Below, in pieces: positions 11,389-23,134 of a stretch of DNA of 64,000 nucleotides. A program made the translations under genes and the position numbers. Location: contig NBAY01000102.1 in assembly GCA_002794775.1 (NCBI GenBank), positions 35,922 through 99,921 on the forward strand, written 5' to 3'. The notes beneath the pieces are model-generated. The model was not told the origin of the DNA, did no database searches, and saw nothing but the letters and a program-made list of their open reading frames with translations. The first letter of the stretch is position 1, and each line of letters begins with the position of its first letter. The DNA comes from Porodaedalea pini (lineage: Eukaryota > Basidiomycota > Agaricomycetes > Hymenochaetales > Hymenochaetaceae).

Positions 11389-13094
11389 ATGAGCGCTAAT
11401 GAAGACCTCCCTTATGCACCTGTGCCACGGCCCGTTCCGAACCCCACACGTTCTTTCTGGCTGCACCCTTCAGAGGAGGTCAATCCACTTGCGAAGGAAG
11501 GCAGCGACGGTCCTATCAGATCGGACACAGATATATGCATCATCGGTTCCGGAATCACAGGCGTTTCCGCTGCCTACCATTTGTCGAAGATTTTTCCTGA
11601 GAAGAAAGTGGTCATTCTCGAGGCGCGAGACTTTTGTGAGTCTTGAATTAAAGTTTATAAATCTATTCGTGAGCTCACCATCTATAAGGTTCCGGAGCGA
11701 CGGGAAGGAACGGTGGGCATCTCATCAACGTGCTCTTTCAAGAGCTTGCACGCCGTGCAGCAGTTGTGGGCATCGAGGAGGCAAAAAAGCTTTATGCCCT
11801 TGAGAAGCACACCGTATCATCGCTACTTCAGATCATCATGGACAATGACCTCGGAGATGCTATAGATCTCGTCCAAGGAGGCTTTATGAATCTGCTGACT
11901 AATGAAGAAGGCGTCAAGATGGCACGAGAGGACATTGAACTTGCTAAGAATTCAGGAATGGACGTTAGCGAAATAAATTGGATCACGAAGGACGAGATGC
12001 ATAAAGTAAGTATGGATTTTTTCTCTGCGAGTACAATCCCATTGAACTAGAGTTTTCCTCTATATGAAGAAATTTGGGGTAGCGTTCCCTGCCATCAGCT
12101 TTCCAGGCAACAATCTCTGGCCTCTCAAACTCGTTACGCAACTTTTCTATCTTGCGCAGAAGAAATTCGCAGCCTCTGGTGGCTCTCTCAGCCTCCACAC
12201 TTCCGCACCCGCAACCGCCGTCGTTCCTGCTCCCCAGACTCCAGGTTCTGTGATAAAGAGCCGCTGGATGATTTCAACACCACGTGGTTCTCTGGTATGC
12301 TCCGCTGTTCTCCATGCCACGAATGCATATGCTTCGCACCTCCTTCCATCCTTCGCTGGACCATGTGGAATTATCCCAGTGCGCGGGCAAGTCATTGCAA
12401 CTCGAGCCAACGTGCCAATCTCTGTTGAAGAGCGCGGGTCTTGGGCTTTGGACTGGGGATCAAAGTATTGGTTCCCGCGTCCGCCAAAGGCAGAGGGCGA
12501 CGTCGAACGGCCTGTGGTAATTCTCGGGGGCGCGCGGACTGCGTCTGTGGACGGAGAAGTCAACATTGCAGACGATAGCTCTGTAAATGCACATGTTGGG
12601 AAAGCGTTGCGAGAATCTTTGCCCAGCATCTTCCCTGGAAAGTACGAGGAAGACAGTGAGCCTGACACTGAATGGGTGCGCATTACCTCTATTTCGTCCA
12701 ATATGGACATAGAATTAACCTGCCTACTCCGTTCAGACTGGTATTATGGGATTCACCTCAGCTCGCGCTCCTTTTGTACGATTATACTGCTTTCTTAGGA
12801 CCTTCTTCATATTAATTTGTTGGTACACAGGTTGGACCTGTCCTCTCAACAGAAGGCTCGGAGTTGGCTGGTCAATACATTGCGGCTGGGTACTCAGGTC
12901 ACGGGATGCCTCAGGCTTTTTCCTGGTTTGTCATTCTGTCTTGCAACTTTCCTCAACTCCTTACTGCAGTATTTGCGCGTAGTTCGGAAGCGGTCGCTTC
13001 TCTTCTTTCGCATGATCTCACCGGTCTACCTCGCGATAAATGGTGCTCACCGACATGGCTGCCGAATCTATTCCTGACGTGGAACCGTGTGTAA
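11389..13094 (+). CDS. FAD-dependent oxidoreductase (DAO family)
   Basis: Six exons splice to exactly 1,416 nt (471 residues plus stop): 11389-11635, 11689-12005, 12070-12675, 12737-12775, 12831-12925, 12983-13094. The N-terminal Rossmann fold shows the dinucleotide motif GSGITGVSAAYHL followed by an acidic residue in VVILEARD, then SGATGRNGGH, which is typical of fungal DAO-type amine or amino-acid oxidases. The small exon 4 gives WTGIMGFTSARAPF, and exons 4 and 5 give the C-terminal FAD-contact region ELAGQYIAAGYSGHGMP. No signal peptide is seen, so the protein is probably cytosolic or peroxisomal; the last residues, WNRV, are not a PTS1. The substrate cannot be read from the sequence. A deleted relative lies at 28917-29973 on the other strand. 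Confidence 0.92.
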
Positions 13095-13429
13095 AAGGCT
13101 GAAGATGGATTAGAATGTCTGGGAGCAAGATTTTTCAAAGCATATGCGTGTTCTGTTATTCGGATTGAAATTGCTTGAACTAAGAGAAATAAATTTAAGT
13201 TTTGTTGCTTTCCTGATAGATTGCTGCAATATTCACTACTGTTTTATGCTCATTCTGCTCGCTCACTGGCCGTGTGCAAATGCAGCAACATGTTCTGACG
13301 GTGAGTCAGTTCGTCAACCGGCCCTTTACTTCAAACTCCGCTTAAACGGTGTGTGCTACACGCGTTGCATTCACGTGATGACTACTTTATAATTTCTGCT
13401 ATCTACTCCTAACAGACTACCAACCGCAA
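13095..13429. other. Spacer between FAD gene and LINE
   Basis: 3' flank of the FAD gene running into the uncertain 3' end of the minus-strand LINE. No feature is recognised. Confidence 0.4.
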
Positions 13430-13526
13430 AGGAAACAGAACAAACTCGGGAAACCAGGACGTAGAGCGTAAATGGGGTGTAATCGTAAAAATGGCAAATG
13501 AGCGTAATAAAACTTGGGGTTTGAGA

Positions 13527-16500
13527 CTAATAGTAGTAAGATGGAGGTAAATCGGATAAAAGAGGCATGCTGTCCGGTGGGCGACGGAATGAAAAGTACG
13601 CAAATTTTAACAGAAGAAGAAAGTTATTTGGGCGAAACCATTCAGAGAAAGATAAAGGTAAAGATCGTTGTCGAAAAAGGCCATTGCGGACTAATGCAAA
13701 ATAAGGGCAAGAATTAAGAGAATGATGGACATCATGTTTGGTGCACAACGGGTCCGGGCAACGCGGGGCGAGGTTTCGATCATGCAAATCGAGCGCGTTC
13801 AGCATGAGGCTGGCGGCGCGTGAAAGAACTGAGCGGTGTATCATCTTCCTTGGAGAAAGCTTCAGGAAAGGGTGTAAGGATTGGGTTGGGTGAAGGATAA
13901 ATGAGGACGGCTCGAGGATGGAGCGGTGTCCACGTAGGTTTACGATGTTGGCTTTCCAAACTCGGAGGAGATCGAGTTGTACTTGCGCCTTCAAGTTGGG
14001 AAGCGAGTCCGGAATGGTCTCACGATGAGGGTTAGATGCAGCGTCTTTTGCCAGTTTGTCGGCTTTAGTGTTGCCCAGTACTCCGCGATGGGATGGGAGC
14101 CACTGGATCATGATGTGGGAGGCCTCATGGTGGAGGGCTAAGAAGATCCCGCATAGACGATGGAAAGTAGTGATGAAATCTGCATGGCGAGCGTCATCTG
14201 AAAAGATGAGCTGGACGCAATTAAGCGAATCGGAGACGATGTGAATGTGGACAGGCGTGAAGCATTTTGAAAGGAGGGATGAGATATGATGCATAGCTGC
14301 GATGAGCGCTTCCTGCTCTTCAAACAATATGTTTGATTGAGAGTGCGCTGCTGAAGAAAAGACAGCGAGTTCCTGCTGATTGTGCATGATAACGAATCCA
14401 TGGCCACCATTGTGGTAACCGTCAGCATCAGGGATGATGGAGCCATCTGTAAAGATAAAGTATTGATAAGGAGGAGGATGTAGAAAGAAAGAATTGAAAG
14501 CGCGGATGGCACTAGGGCATTGCGCTAATGAAGGAATGGGCGTCATAATAAGTCGTGAATGGATTGGAGTAAACGTCGGGAAAGAAAGGACTTTGGGGAT
14601 CTGAATATTAGGAAGAAGTGAAGACGTTAAATATTGTTTTGGGGCAGGATCATGTTTAGAATGAGCGAAATATGACAAGAGAAATCATTGAGAAAGTGAA
14701 CGGATAAAAAGGGGGAGAGGTGGGCAGGATAAAAAGGATTCAGCCACAGACGGCTGAATATTTGCATGAAAGATAGAATGAAAAAAGCGATCTTGGGTTT
14801 TTTGGAGAATGGAGGAGATAAATGGAGATTCAGGAAATAGAACGGCGCCATAAATGGCGACAGAACGAATTAAACCAAAATAAAGTAAGCGAGCATATTG
14901 AAAGTACGCGCCATTAGACCGATTATAGAGGAAGTAGCGCTGATGAAGAGTAGAAAGGGCTTTGTTTGCCCGAGATTCGAAATGAAGTTTGGGTGGAAGG
15001 TCGTACGAAAAAATGACCCCCAACCAAGTAAGATGACGTGATGGGTGAATGACACGGTTGTTGGGTAGAGAAAGAGATGCAGTAGACGAAGAAGGAGAGT
15101 TGGTTAAGAAAAACTGGAATGTGAACTCAGCAACAGGGTGGTATGGAATAATATGGAGAAGTTCGATGGCATCGGGGTCAATGGATAAGCCAATAGACTC
15201 GAATTGAAGTGAAAGGAATTGAAATTGGCGACGAAGGCGTACTAAATTGGTGGAAATGCTGAGTGAACGAGCGTAAAGAAGATGGTTGTCCATATAAGCG
15301 AGTAAAGGACAATGAGAACTGAAACGGGCATTGTAGGCAGTGATAATGTCGGCTGCCGCGAAGACAGAAATGAGAGGGGACAGCAGGGATCCTTGGGGAA
15401 CGCCGCGGTTGGGTTTGATAAAGGGGGGAGAAAAGAAATTGTTAAAATGAAACAAAATTGGATGGTGCTGAAGCCATGATGAAAGGACGTGAATGAGATT
15501 AGGGTGAACGTTAGAGTGAACGAGTTTGGAAAGAAGACAATTGTGAGAGATATTGTCAAAAAAACCTTGAATGTCAACGGTAAGGACGGAAGTAATGAGA
15601 TAGCGGTGTCGGCGGTATTTGGATGTCAAGTAATCACTGCCGTTCTGAATGAAAGGTTGGTTAAGAATGGTAGAAAGTAAATTGTAGCAGGCAGTGAGAG
15701 AAGACCGATGTTTTCGACAACCATGTTGAGCGTCAGGAAGGAGGTTATTAAGTTCAAAAAAGGGTTGAAGAAGATTAAAAAGAACGCGTTCGAAAAGTTT
15801 GCCTATGGTGTCCACCAGGGTTATAGGTCTATATGCCCTAGGAACTGTAAAATCAGATCGCTTGGGCTTGGGAATGAACGTGACTAGGGAAGTTTTAAAA
15901 GGAAGTGGGAAATGACCGATCTTTAAGCACAAAGAGAAAAGGTCAACGAAAAATTGCCCTCGATGCTCGACGAGAAGTTCCAAATGCTTGTACGAGATAT
16001 GGCTATTGCCAGGGCTCGTTTCGCGATCAACACCTTGGAGCGCAGCGTGTAAGTCGCTCATTTCGATGGGATGGAAGTCGCGGAGGGCAGGAAGAGGTAT
16101 AGCCTCCGGTGCAGATGTTAATGGGGGGAAGAACGTTTCGTGAAAGAGGGACACTTTATCGGATTCAGTCGTGGTGAATAACCCATTCGGCATTCGAAGT
16201 GCGCCAATGGGGGCGCGGCTGCGAGCCATACCCAAATGCTGATTACGCCACACAGAGTGTGCGTCGGAATGTTGGAGACGGGAGCCAAAGAAAGCGTTCT
16301 TGGCTCGGGTAATTTCGGAGTCGAGGCGTTTCTTTGAGCCAGGGTGGGGGTTACGACAGTGTTCATGGTAAAGTTTGGAACACGCTTCGGACCACCAATT
16401 GTTGGGGCCAAAGTATGAGCGGGCTTTCCGTTTCTGAAGAAAAAATGTAGCAAAGTTCGAAATGGACGAATTGAGCAAAGAAAGAAGGTCGTCCAGCGCC

Positions 16501-17357
16501 TTGGGAGAATCGATCTCTGTTAATGAAAAGGAGAATGAGTTAGAGTTGCAAAATTCCCCTATAAAAGTGGGTAAATCGTGGGAGCAAATGGAATGAAGGG
16601 GATGTTGTGGGGTTGCGGATAATACATTGATGTCGAATGAGAAACGAAGGGGAAGGTGATCTGAAGAAATGTCCAAAGAAGGGTCTGAAATGGAAATGTG
16701 TTCTAAGAGGAAAGGGGCGAAATCGTCAGATGCAATGACGAGATCGATGATGGACTTGGAACCGGAAGAACGATTAAAATAAGTGTGTTGATTGCGAGGG
16801 TTGCAAACGATTAGATCATTCTCGTTGATCCAGTCAACAAGAGCTGACGACTGTGGAAAGGTGTAGGATTGGTCTGGGAGGGACCACAGGTCTGCATGTC
16901 GGTTAAAATCCCCGGTCAAGATGTTAGATGGTATGTCAAGAGAAGGGAAGGGATTCTCAAACTCATGCAAAGAGGGAGAATTGTAGACGTTCCAAAGTAA
17001 TAAAGGGGATAAATCACCCCGAGAAATTGAAATGACCGTAATGTTCGGAGAAGAGGAAGAGGAAGGGATGTAAAGCGAAACGTGGTGGATGATACGGGGG
17101 TGTACAAGAGTGCAACACCTGGGTTTTTCGGCAGAGGAGGGTCAGAACGCAGTATAGGGAGCGAAATTGCGAATGTTAAAGATTCACGAACCAAGCGAAG
17201 AAGATTTAGAAGGAACAATAGAAAGGAGTGTTGGGATCTCCTGAAAACAAATAATGTCAGGAGCGACGTGAGTGGAAGAAAAGGCACGTAAAAGAAAATC
17301 AAATGTAGGTTCTGAATTCCGAATATTAAGGGAAAAAACAGAAATTGTGTCTGTCAT
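13527..17357 (-). pseudogene. LINE ORF2 (endonuclease, RT, RNase H), TGA-broken
   Basis: From the ATG at 17357 one reading frame of about 1,277 codons runs to 13527 without a frameshift. It is broken only by stops near 17184 (GS, stop, IFNIRN), near 17142 (F, stop, PSSAEKP) and at 14685 (SLSQ, stop, FLLSYF), all TGA and all explicable as CGA to TGA. APE endonuclease: LTGDFNRHADLW, SIIDLVIA, SDHLPL. RT: FIPKPKRSD, VDIQGFFDNISH, GVPQGSLLSPL, and an active-site box AYMDNHLL where copy 1 has AYMDDHLL, so a catalytic Asp is lost. RNase H: FTDGS, LFEEQEAL, VSDSLNC, KADKLAKDA. The tail has CPDPLC..HDVHH..C. Confidence 0.9.
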
Positions 17358-17362
17358 AAAGC

Positions 17363-19597
17363 CTAAAACGGAGAACAATAATTCTGGCGAGCTGGACACT
17401 CTGAGGATCTGGTGCTGTGGTTGCCCTGACAGTTGATGCACAGAGCAAAATGTTCACATTGAAGGTTGTTCGATGCGGTGCATGGCGCGCATTTGGCGAC
17501 ATGGGTGGCAGTGCGATGGGGTTTGGAGCAGATTGCGCATCGAGCGACCGATCTGCATTTCACGGCCGGATGACCCAGGCGATGACAATTGTCGCACTGG
17601 TTAATGGTGGGGCAAGCCTTCATCTCCTCAAGTCGGCGGATGACGCCAAAGATGGGAACCGATCTGTTATTATGAAGGAAAAAGTGATCAAAACAGAGGC
17701 GGGAGTCATCTTTGAGGACGACCGAAACATTGCAATAATCGCGTTGGTTGAGGCGTTCAATGGAAGACATGAACCGAGGTGGGAACATGAATTCATGGCC
17801 TTCAAATTGCGGTAACGAGGAAATCTCCTGGATAAGGTCTTTTTCCAAGTAGATGAGGTTGGTATCTTTGTCGTAGACTGGGACACCGGGGATGACCATT
17901 TTTAACTGGGGTGAAGGTGTGAATGCCTTAGCCCCGGAAATGTTGATAATACGGTTGAGCTGGGATACGAGCGAGCTGTGCTGTGCGTCAAAGTCGGAAC
18001 AAATGTTAGTAAAAGCAATCAAAAGATTGCTGTTGGTAGTGTATTCGATGTTCAGGATGACCAGGTGTTTAAAGAGTGGGTTGCCCTTAAGGCCTGCACG
18101 AACAGCATTTTTAACAGATAAAGGGGACGGGCGAACAGCGAGGTCACCCAGGAGCGAAAAGAAAATATGGCGAACGTTGCGGACTCGGGTGTTGACCGAT
18201 CCGTTAGATCGGTTGATTGGAACAGTGGAAACTTCCCCTTGAGGGTTCTGTTCAGTAATGCGTACTACCTTGGTGGGGGTAGTCTTAGGTTTCTTTTGAG
18301 CCGCTTTAGCGTAAGAAACGGTGGTGAAACCTTCCTGATCGGTGCCAACCGATTCAACAGGGGGATAGTAGATTTTGGTTTGCGAACCACGAGGAGCGTT
18401 GTGTTCCGAGTGGGCGTAACCATCAGGTGCGATGATAGTTCCCTCTGTAGTCATGCGGTACCCGGAGCCTGGGATACGGGTTTTAGCGATGGCGGCAGCG
18501 TATTCGGTTTTACCATTTTTTGGGACCGGGATGTGCTGTTTAACGATCGGAGCTGGGGGAGGGAATCTGGGGTCATGAGCGAAGCGAACCCCAATGGGGT
18601 CCGGTAGAATTTTCTTCTGTTTGTTTATGTTAGTGTTAGTTGTCGTGGACGGATGAACAGTGGAAACAGGGGAATCTGCAAGCTGTTTTTCGATTATGTT
18701 AGTTTTTTCAGATATGGAGGATACGACCGCCGAAAGATTCTGAATAGACCTGGACATAGCGTGCATAGTGTCCGTAATTTCTTGGTCTCGAATGGTCTGG
18801 CTGTTAGTATAAATATTCTCAAACACATGTTTAAAAGAGGGAGAATGGATACGGAAAGTAGAATGGAAGGCTTCCAGACTTTCGTTAGCTGAGTTAGAAA
18901 GGGAGGTTTCGTCATCCAAACTGTTTGACTTGTTTATCCAGGATACCAGGTTGGATCCAATATTAGCGAGGATGGACCCAGCGCGAACCGGGTCGTCGAA
19001 CCAGGGCTTGTCCGATGACCACGTCGGTTGGGAAATGAGTGTGTTAATCGTGTTGATAGTTTCTTTGGTAAGATCGGCAAAGGAAAGGTTGACCTTCTCG
19101 GCGATGGCCGGATCAGTCATTTCATCGATATCCTCCATAACGTTGTCGACCTGAGGGGCCTGACTGGTATGCTCGTCCGGGATGTACAAATCATCGTCCA
19201 TAGCATCGTCGTCGATTCGGGCAGGGGGTGGGATAGACCTATGTTCTTCTTCTGAGTTCGAACGTTTAAGACTGTTCTGTGATTCGATATCAGGAGTCGG
19301 GGGGAGGTCCCCTTGTTTACGGAGTTTGGCGGCGTGTTCATCCGCCTCGACATCGGGAGACCAATTGCCGCGGTTCCTTTCTACTGTGGCGCATACATTG
19401 TCATTGTGGTTGTAGGTCTTGTCGCGACCACAAGTGACGCATAGCTTGGCGGTCCCGCTAACACACTGGCGACTGTGATAGGGGAGATCCTGTTTACACT
19501 CCTCACACTTGGTGGGGTCCTTGGGATTGACAAGGGAACGAGAAGACTTTGTCTTGTGAAGAGAGGCTTTGGCTCTGGTCAACATTTTGTTGTCCAT
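17363..19597 (-). CDS. LINE ORF1, gag-like nucleic-acid-binding protein
   Basis: The ATG at 19597 starts an open frame of 744 codons with no internal stop. I prefer it over the upstream in-frame ATG at 19954, which would run through the HIR1 5' exons. Domains in order: an N-terminal Cys cluster (CEECKQDL..CVSG, CVTCGRD) near residues 23-65, a Ser/Pro/Asp-rich low-complexity part, a central alpha-helical part, an RRM-like region near residues 500-660, and three C-terminal knuckles (CDNCHRLGHPAVKC, CAICSKPHR, CINCQGNHS). By family it coats LINE RNA. It is the only intact LINE protein in the window. Confidence 0.85.
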   Translation of the reverse strand: MDNKMLTRAKASLHKTKSSRSLVNPKDPTKCEECKQDLPYHSRQCVSGTAKLCVTCGRDKTYNHNDNVCATVERNRGNWSPDVEADEHAAKLRKQGDLPPTPDIESQNSLKRSNSEEEHRSIPPPARIDDDAMDDDLYIPDEHTSQAPQVDNVMEDIDEMTDPAIAEKVNLSFADLTKETINTINTLISQPTWSSDKPWFDDPVRAGSILANIGSNLVSWINKSNSLDDETSLSNSANESLEAFHSTFRIHSPSFKHVFENIYTNSQTIRDQEITDTMHAMSRSIQNLSAVVSSISEKTNIIEKQLADSPVSTVHPSTTTNTNINKQKKILPDPIGVRFAHDPRFPPPAPIVKQHIPVPKNGKTEYAAAIAKTRIPGSGYRMTTEGTIIAPDGYAHSEHNAPRGSQTKIYYPPVESVGTDQEGFTTVSYAKAAQKKPKTTPTKVVRITEQNPQGEVSTVPINRSNGSVNTRVRNVRHIFFSLLGDLAVRPSPLSVKNAVRAGLKGNPLFKHLVILNIEYTTNSNLLIAFTNICSDFDAQHSSLVSQLNRIINISGAKAFTPSPQLKMVIPGVPVYDKDTNLIYLEKDLIQEISSLPQFEGHEFMFPPRFMSSIERLNQRDYCNVSVVLKDDSRLCFDHFFLHNNRSVPIFGVIRRLEEMKACPTINQCDNCHRLGHPAVKCRSVARCAICSKPHRTATHVAKCAPCTASNNLQCEHFALCINCQGNHSTRSSECPARQNYCSPF

Positions 19598-19745
19598 AGC
19601 AGAGGAGAGATACGAAAAGGCTAGAGCAAAACGATTTTCCCACGATAGATGATGATGGTAGGAAGAAAGGTGATGACTACTCGCAGGTCTTGACCGCGAC
19701 GTCAACGGCTCATCGACTCCGAGCTTGCAAGTCGAGCACGGCAAA

Positions 19746-22700
19746 ATGAGGTTCACAAAACCATCATGGGTTATGCACCAAGGTATGTCTCTCGAATCCG
19801 ACTGTGCATAGCATACCCTAATCGACTCTGCTTGCAGATGGGACGCGTAGTGAGAACGCGAAGCGCTTGTCCATATTCTCCGTCCATGTCCATCCTGACG
19901 GCTCCCGCATTGCGACCGGCGGGCTCGATGCCAAAGTCCGCATCTGGAGCACAAAGCCCATTCTCAGTCAAGCTGCAGATGCTGCGAACAAGCCGCCCAA
20001 GTCGCTCTGTACGCTCACTATGCACACTGGACCTGTTCTAACCGTTCGTTGGGCGCACTCAGGCCGCTGGCTCGCGAGCGGAAGTGACGATGAGATCATC
20101 ATGATCTGGGATCTTGACCCGTACGATCATCAACCTGCCGATATGACTTAGACTTATGGTTTGTTAGGACGGGTTCTGGGAAGGTCTGGGGTTCGGACGA
20201 GGTGAATGTTGAGGGCTGGAAGCCATTGAAACGGCTTCCCGGCCATGAAAGCGGTACGCGAATAAATAGTTTGATCTTGTCACTTCCATTCACGCTCCTT
20301 TAGATGTAACGGACCTTGCGTGGTCTCCTGAAGATCGCTTCCTCGCATCGACTGGCCTGGACTCGAAGGTTATGATTTGGTGCGGCTACACACTAGAACG
20401 CCTTATCAAGCTCGATCTTCACCAGGGATTCGTCAAGGGGGTATGCTGGGATCCTGTCGGAGAGTTTCTTGCGACACAGTCTGATGACCGCACAGTACGA
20501 ATATGGAGGACAACAGATTGGGGCCTTGAAGCAACTGTGACAAGACCGTTCGAGCACTCACCAGGCAGCACTTTCTTTCGGCGACTGAGGTTCGCCGTTC
20601 CTCTCCTGTCTTTTGGTCTTACTGCTAATAGGACTTTCTTAGCTGGTCTCCTGATGGCGCACACATCACCGCATCGAACGCGACGAACAACAACGGATTC
20701 GTATTCACCGCAGCCGTAATATCCCGCAATACTTGGACGTCCGAGATCAGTCTAGTTGGACACGAGAATACTGTCGAGGTTGCGTGTTATAACCCACACA
20801 TCTTTCTCCGCGATCCGCAGATGCCTATTGCGACCTCAAATATATGTAGCGTCGTCGCACTCGGCGCAGACGATCGCTCCATCAGCGTCTGGCAGACGAA
20901 GAGTGCTCGTCCTCTCATCGTTGCGAAGGAAGTCTTCGAGAGACAAATCATGGATCTCAGTTGGGCTGCAGATGGTTTAGCGCTATACGCTGTGTCAAGC
21001 GACGGTACCCTGGCTGCCTTCGCTTTTGATCCAGACGAACTTGAAGGAATTGCCCCGCTAGAAGCCCAGCGTCAGTACCTCAGCAAGTTCGGCTTCTCGC
21101 TCCCAAACGGGTTTGCTCATGTGGAGCACGGCATCAATGGGAATGGGCACGCGAGTGGACGCTCAACGCCTCCTCTGACCCCGCCGTCCGCGCAGCAAAA
21201 TGGTTTCGGGCATGCACCATCTGCAGGCCCTGGAGAGCAGGTCACGACACTTGTCGCACGCCGTGCTCCGAAGGGTCGAGATCGTGCACGGCGGCGTGTG
21301 CAGCCGACGTTCGTGGGATCGCTTGGAAGTGCAGCAAACATGCCTTCAGCGTCAACGTCGACTCCTACACATATTCCTGTGCCATCATCCGCTAATCTTA
21401 GCACGAACGCGCCAACGACGAGCTTTCTCCCTCCTCCACCAACGTCTGCATCCGCATCATCAGCCGGCTTCGGCTTTGGCAGCGGATATGATGGAATGGA
21501 GCTTGATGCTGGTGACGACTTTGGGGTGGACATGGCCGTCCCTATAAGTGCGCTCGATACCCGAGGTGGGCGGCGCAGCAGAGGCGATACGATTACGGTC
21601 ACATTTGGTGACGACGTTGGGAAGCCGCCCAAGGCTCGCACGCTTGGCGGGGACCGCGTGAGGGACGGAAATGAGAGGGAACCCCGCGAGATAAGAAGAG
21701 GTGGTGATGCGCTGGGCTTGCGGAACATTGGCGGGGCGTCATCGAGTGCCCACACGCCCGAAACGAGCATCGGGGGTTTATCTGCGCCCACATTGAAAAC
21801 TTTCCTATCTGAACGCGTGGCTGAGACTGGAGATACTCTCGAAGCTCGGAACTCTGAAGATGGAAGTGGTACGTGTTGTGATGGAGTATGACATAAGAAA
21901 TTGACTGATACGAACTCTACCAGAACCCAGCGAGCTCACATTCTTCACCTCAAAGGAGAAGACTGTGCAATGGCTTGACTATCTGCCTGCACCTGTGCTT
22001 TGTATTTGTGCTTCGAATCGATTATGTGCTGCAGCAATGGAGGACGGAGCGATCACTGTCTATTCACTGACAGGGAGACGGTGAGTGTCTTATATCTTGT
22101 CCATTCTTCTTGCTTTTCTTAAACTGCAACTTTGTGATCAGTATCATGCCTACGTTGACTCTTGGATCTCCTGTCGCATTCTTGGATGCGGCGAAGAACT
22201 ACCTTATGGCTATCACGATCTCCGGCCAGGTCTACGTCTGGTGAGTTTCTCGCTGCAAGGCCACATTTCTCTTGACTGACATGATGTCCATCAGGAACAC
22301 AAAGACATCTTCTGCAGTACACCCCGCGACTTCCCTCCTACCTTTACTTGTGCCGAGCCCTCCATCAACCGATAATCCCAACGGCATTTCTCCTTCCGTC
22401 CTCTCAGCCTCAGTACGACCAAATGGTGCACCACTCGTGCATCTCAGCACGGGAAGCACCCTGAGTTATGACTCCGCGCTTCTGAGCTGGGTGCGCATTG
22501 GCGAAAGCTGGTGGGCAAGTGGGTCATCGGCTTGGAAGGGTCGGCAGCGTACGTCTATATCCACAGCGCCCGGCGGTACTGGTAACGGCATCGTTGCCTC
22601 CATCGAGGCACGTGTGGCCGAGCACGCCTCTGGCGCTGGTTCAGCATCGGACGCGGAAAAGCCGCGACCTACATGGTGGGGTACTGCAATGACGCTTGGT

Positions 22701-23134
22701 CATCTTGAGACTCGCATGCATGCGGCTCGCGTTCTGGGGAGTGCTCCAGAGTACCGACAGGCACTATTGTTGTATGCGAAAACGATTGCGGACGAAGGCT
22801 TCCGCGGGAAAGCAGAAGAAGTGCTCAAAGAATTATACGGGCCGGTTTACTGGTAATTGCTATTATTCGTACACCCTTGACCTTCTTAAAGCTACAAAAT
22901 TTGTTTCAGGCGTCCTGGCAAGTCAGACGAGGGCTGGAGTCCTTTGGTGCTGGGGATCCCAAAGCGTGACCTCGCGAAAGAAGTCCTAACCATCTTCGGT
23001 ATGATCGTGATTATGAGTGATGTCGGCAAGCCTGTACTTTCTAACCGTTTGCATATCTAGCGAGGAGCAAAACCCTGTTCAAGCTTGCGCAGGATTACCA
23101 AGATCTGCTGAAGAAGTCGAGTGCGGACGATTGA
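19746..23134 (+). CDS. HIR1: HIR1/HIRA-type histone chaperone
   Basis: Ten exons give 2,895 nt (964 residues plus stop): 19746-19782, 19838-20120, 20168-20253, 20304-20589, 20643-21868, 21924-22080, 22142-22240, 22295-22852, 22910-22998, 23061-23134. The start MRFTKPSWVMHQDG and the run FSVHVHPDGSRIATGG are hallmarks of Hir1. WD40 repeats fill about residues 1-340 (VRIWST, IIMIWDLDP, VMIWCGY, VRIWRTTDW). PKGRDRARRRVQPTF near residue 440 resembles the B-domain that binds Asf1. The C-terminal Hira domain is seen in LTLGSPVAFLDAAKNYLMAI and SGQVYVWNT. By family it deposits H3-H4 independently of replication and represses histone genes in the nucleus. The frame is intact although a LINE lies just upstream. 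Confidence 0.95.

Larger units (their letters stand above)
13430..19640 (-). mobile_element. APE-type non-LTR retrotransposon (LINE), copy 2
   Basis: Nearly full-length two-ORF LINE: ORF1 17363-19597 and ORF2 17357-13527, with the ORF2 ATG five bases after the ORF1 stop. The order endonuclease, reverse transcriptase, RNase H and a terminal CCHC-like motif fits Tad/I-like LINEs with an RNase H domain. The ends are approximate, since no poly-A tail or target duplication could be fixed. The 5' end points at HIR1 (ATG at 19746), so the two transcription units are divergent within about 150 bp. Confidence 0.88.

Noticed and set aside
12147..12710. 187-codon minus-strand open frame inside the FAD gene
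   Set aside because: Shadow of exon 3; no motif and the opposite strand is a clear enzyme.
15242..15577. Open frames antisense or out of frame in the LINEs
   Set aside because: They overlap RT coding sequence of the real frame and show no motif.
21117..21791. 224-codon minus-strand open frame in HIR1
   Set aside because: Shadow of GC-rich exon 5 of HIR1, low-complexity composition.
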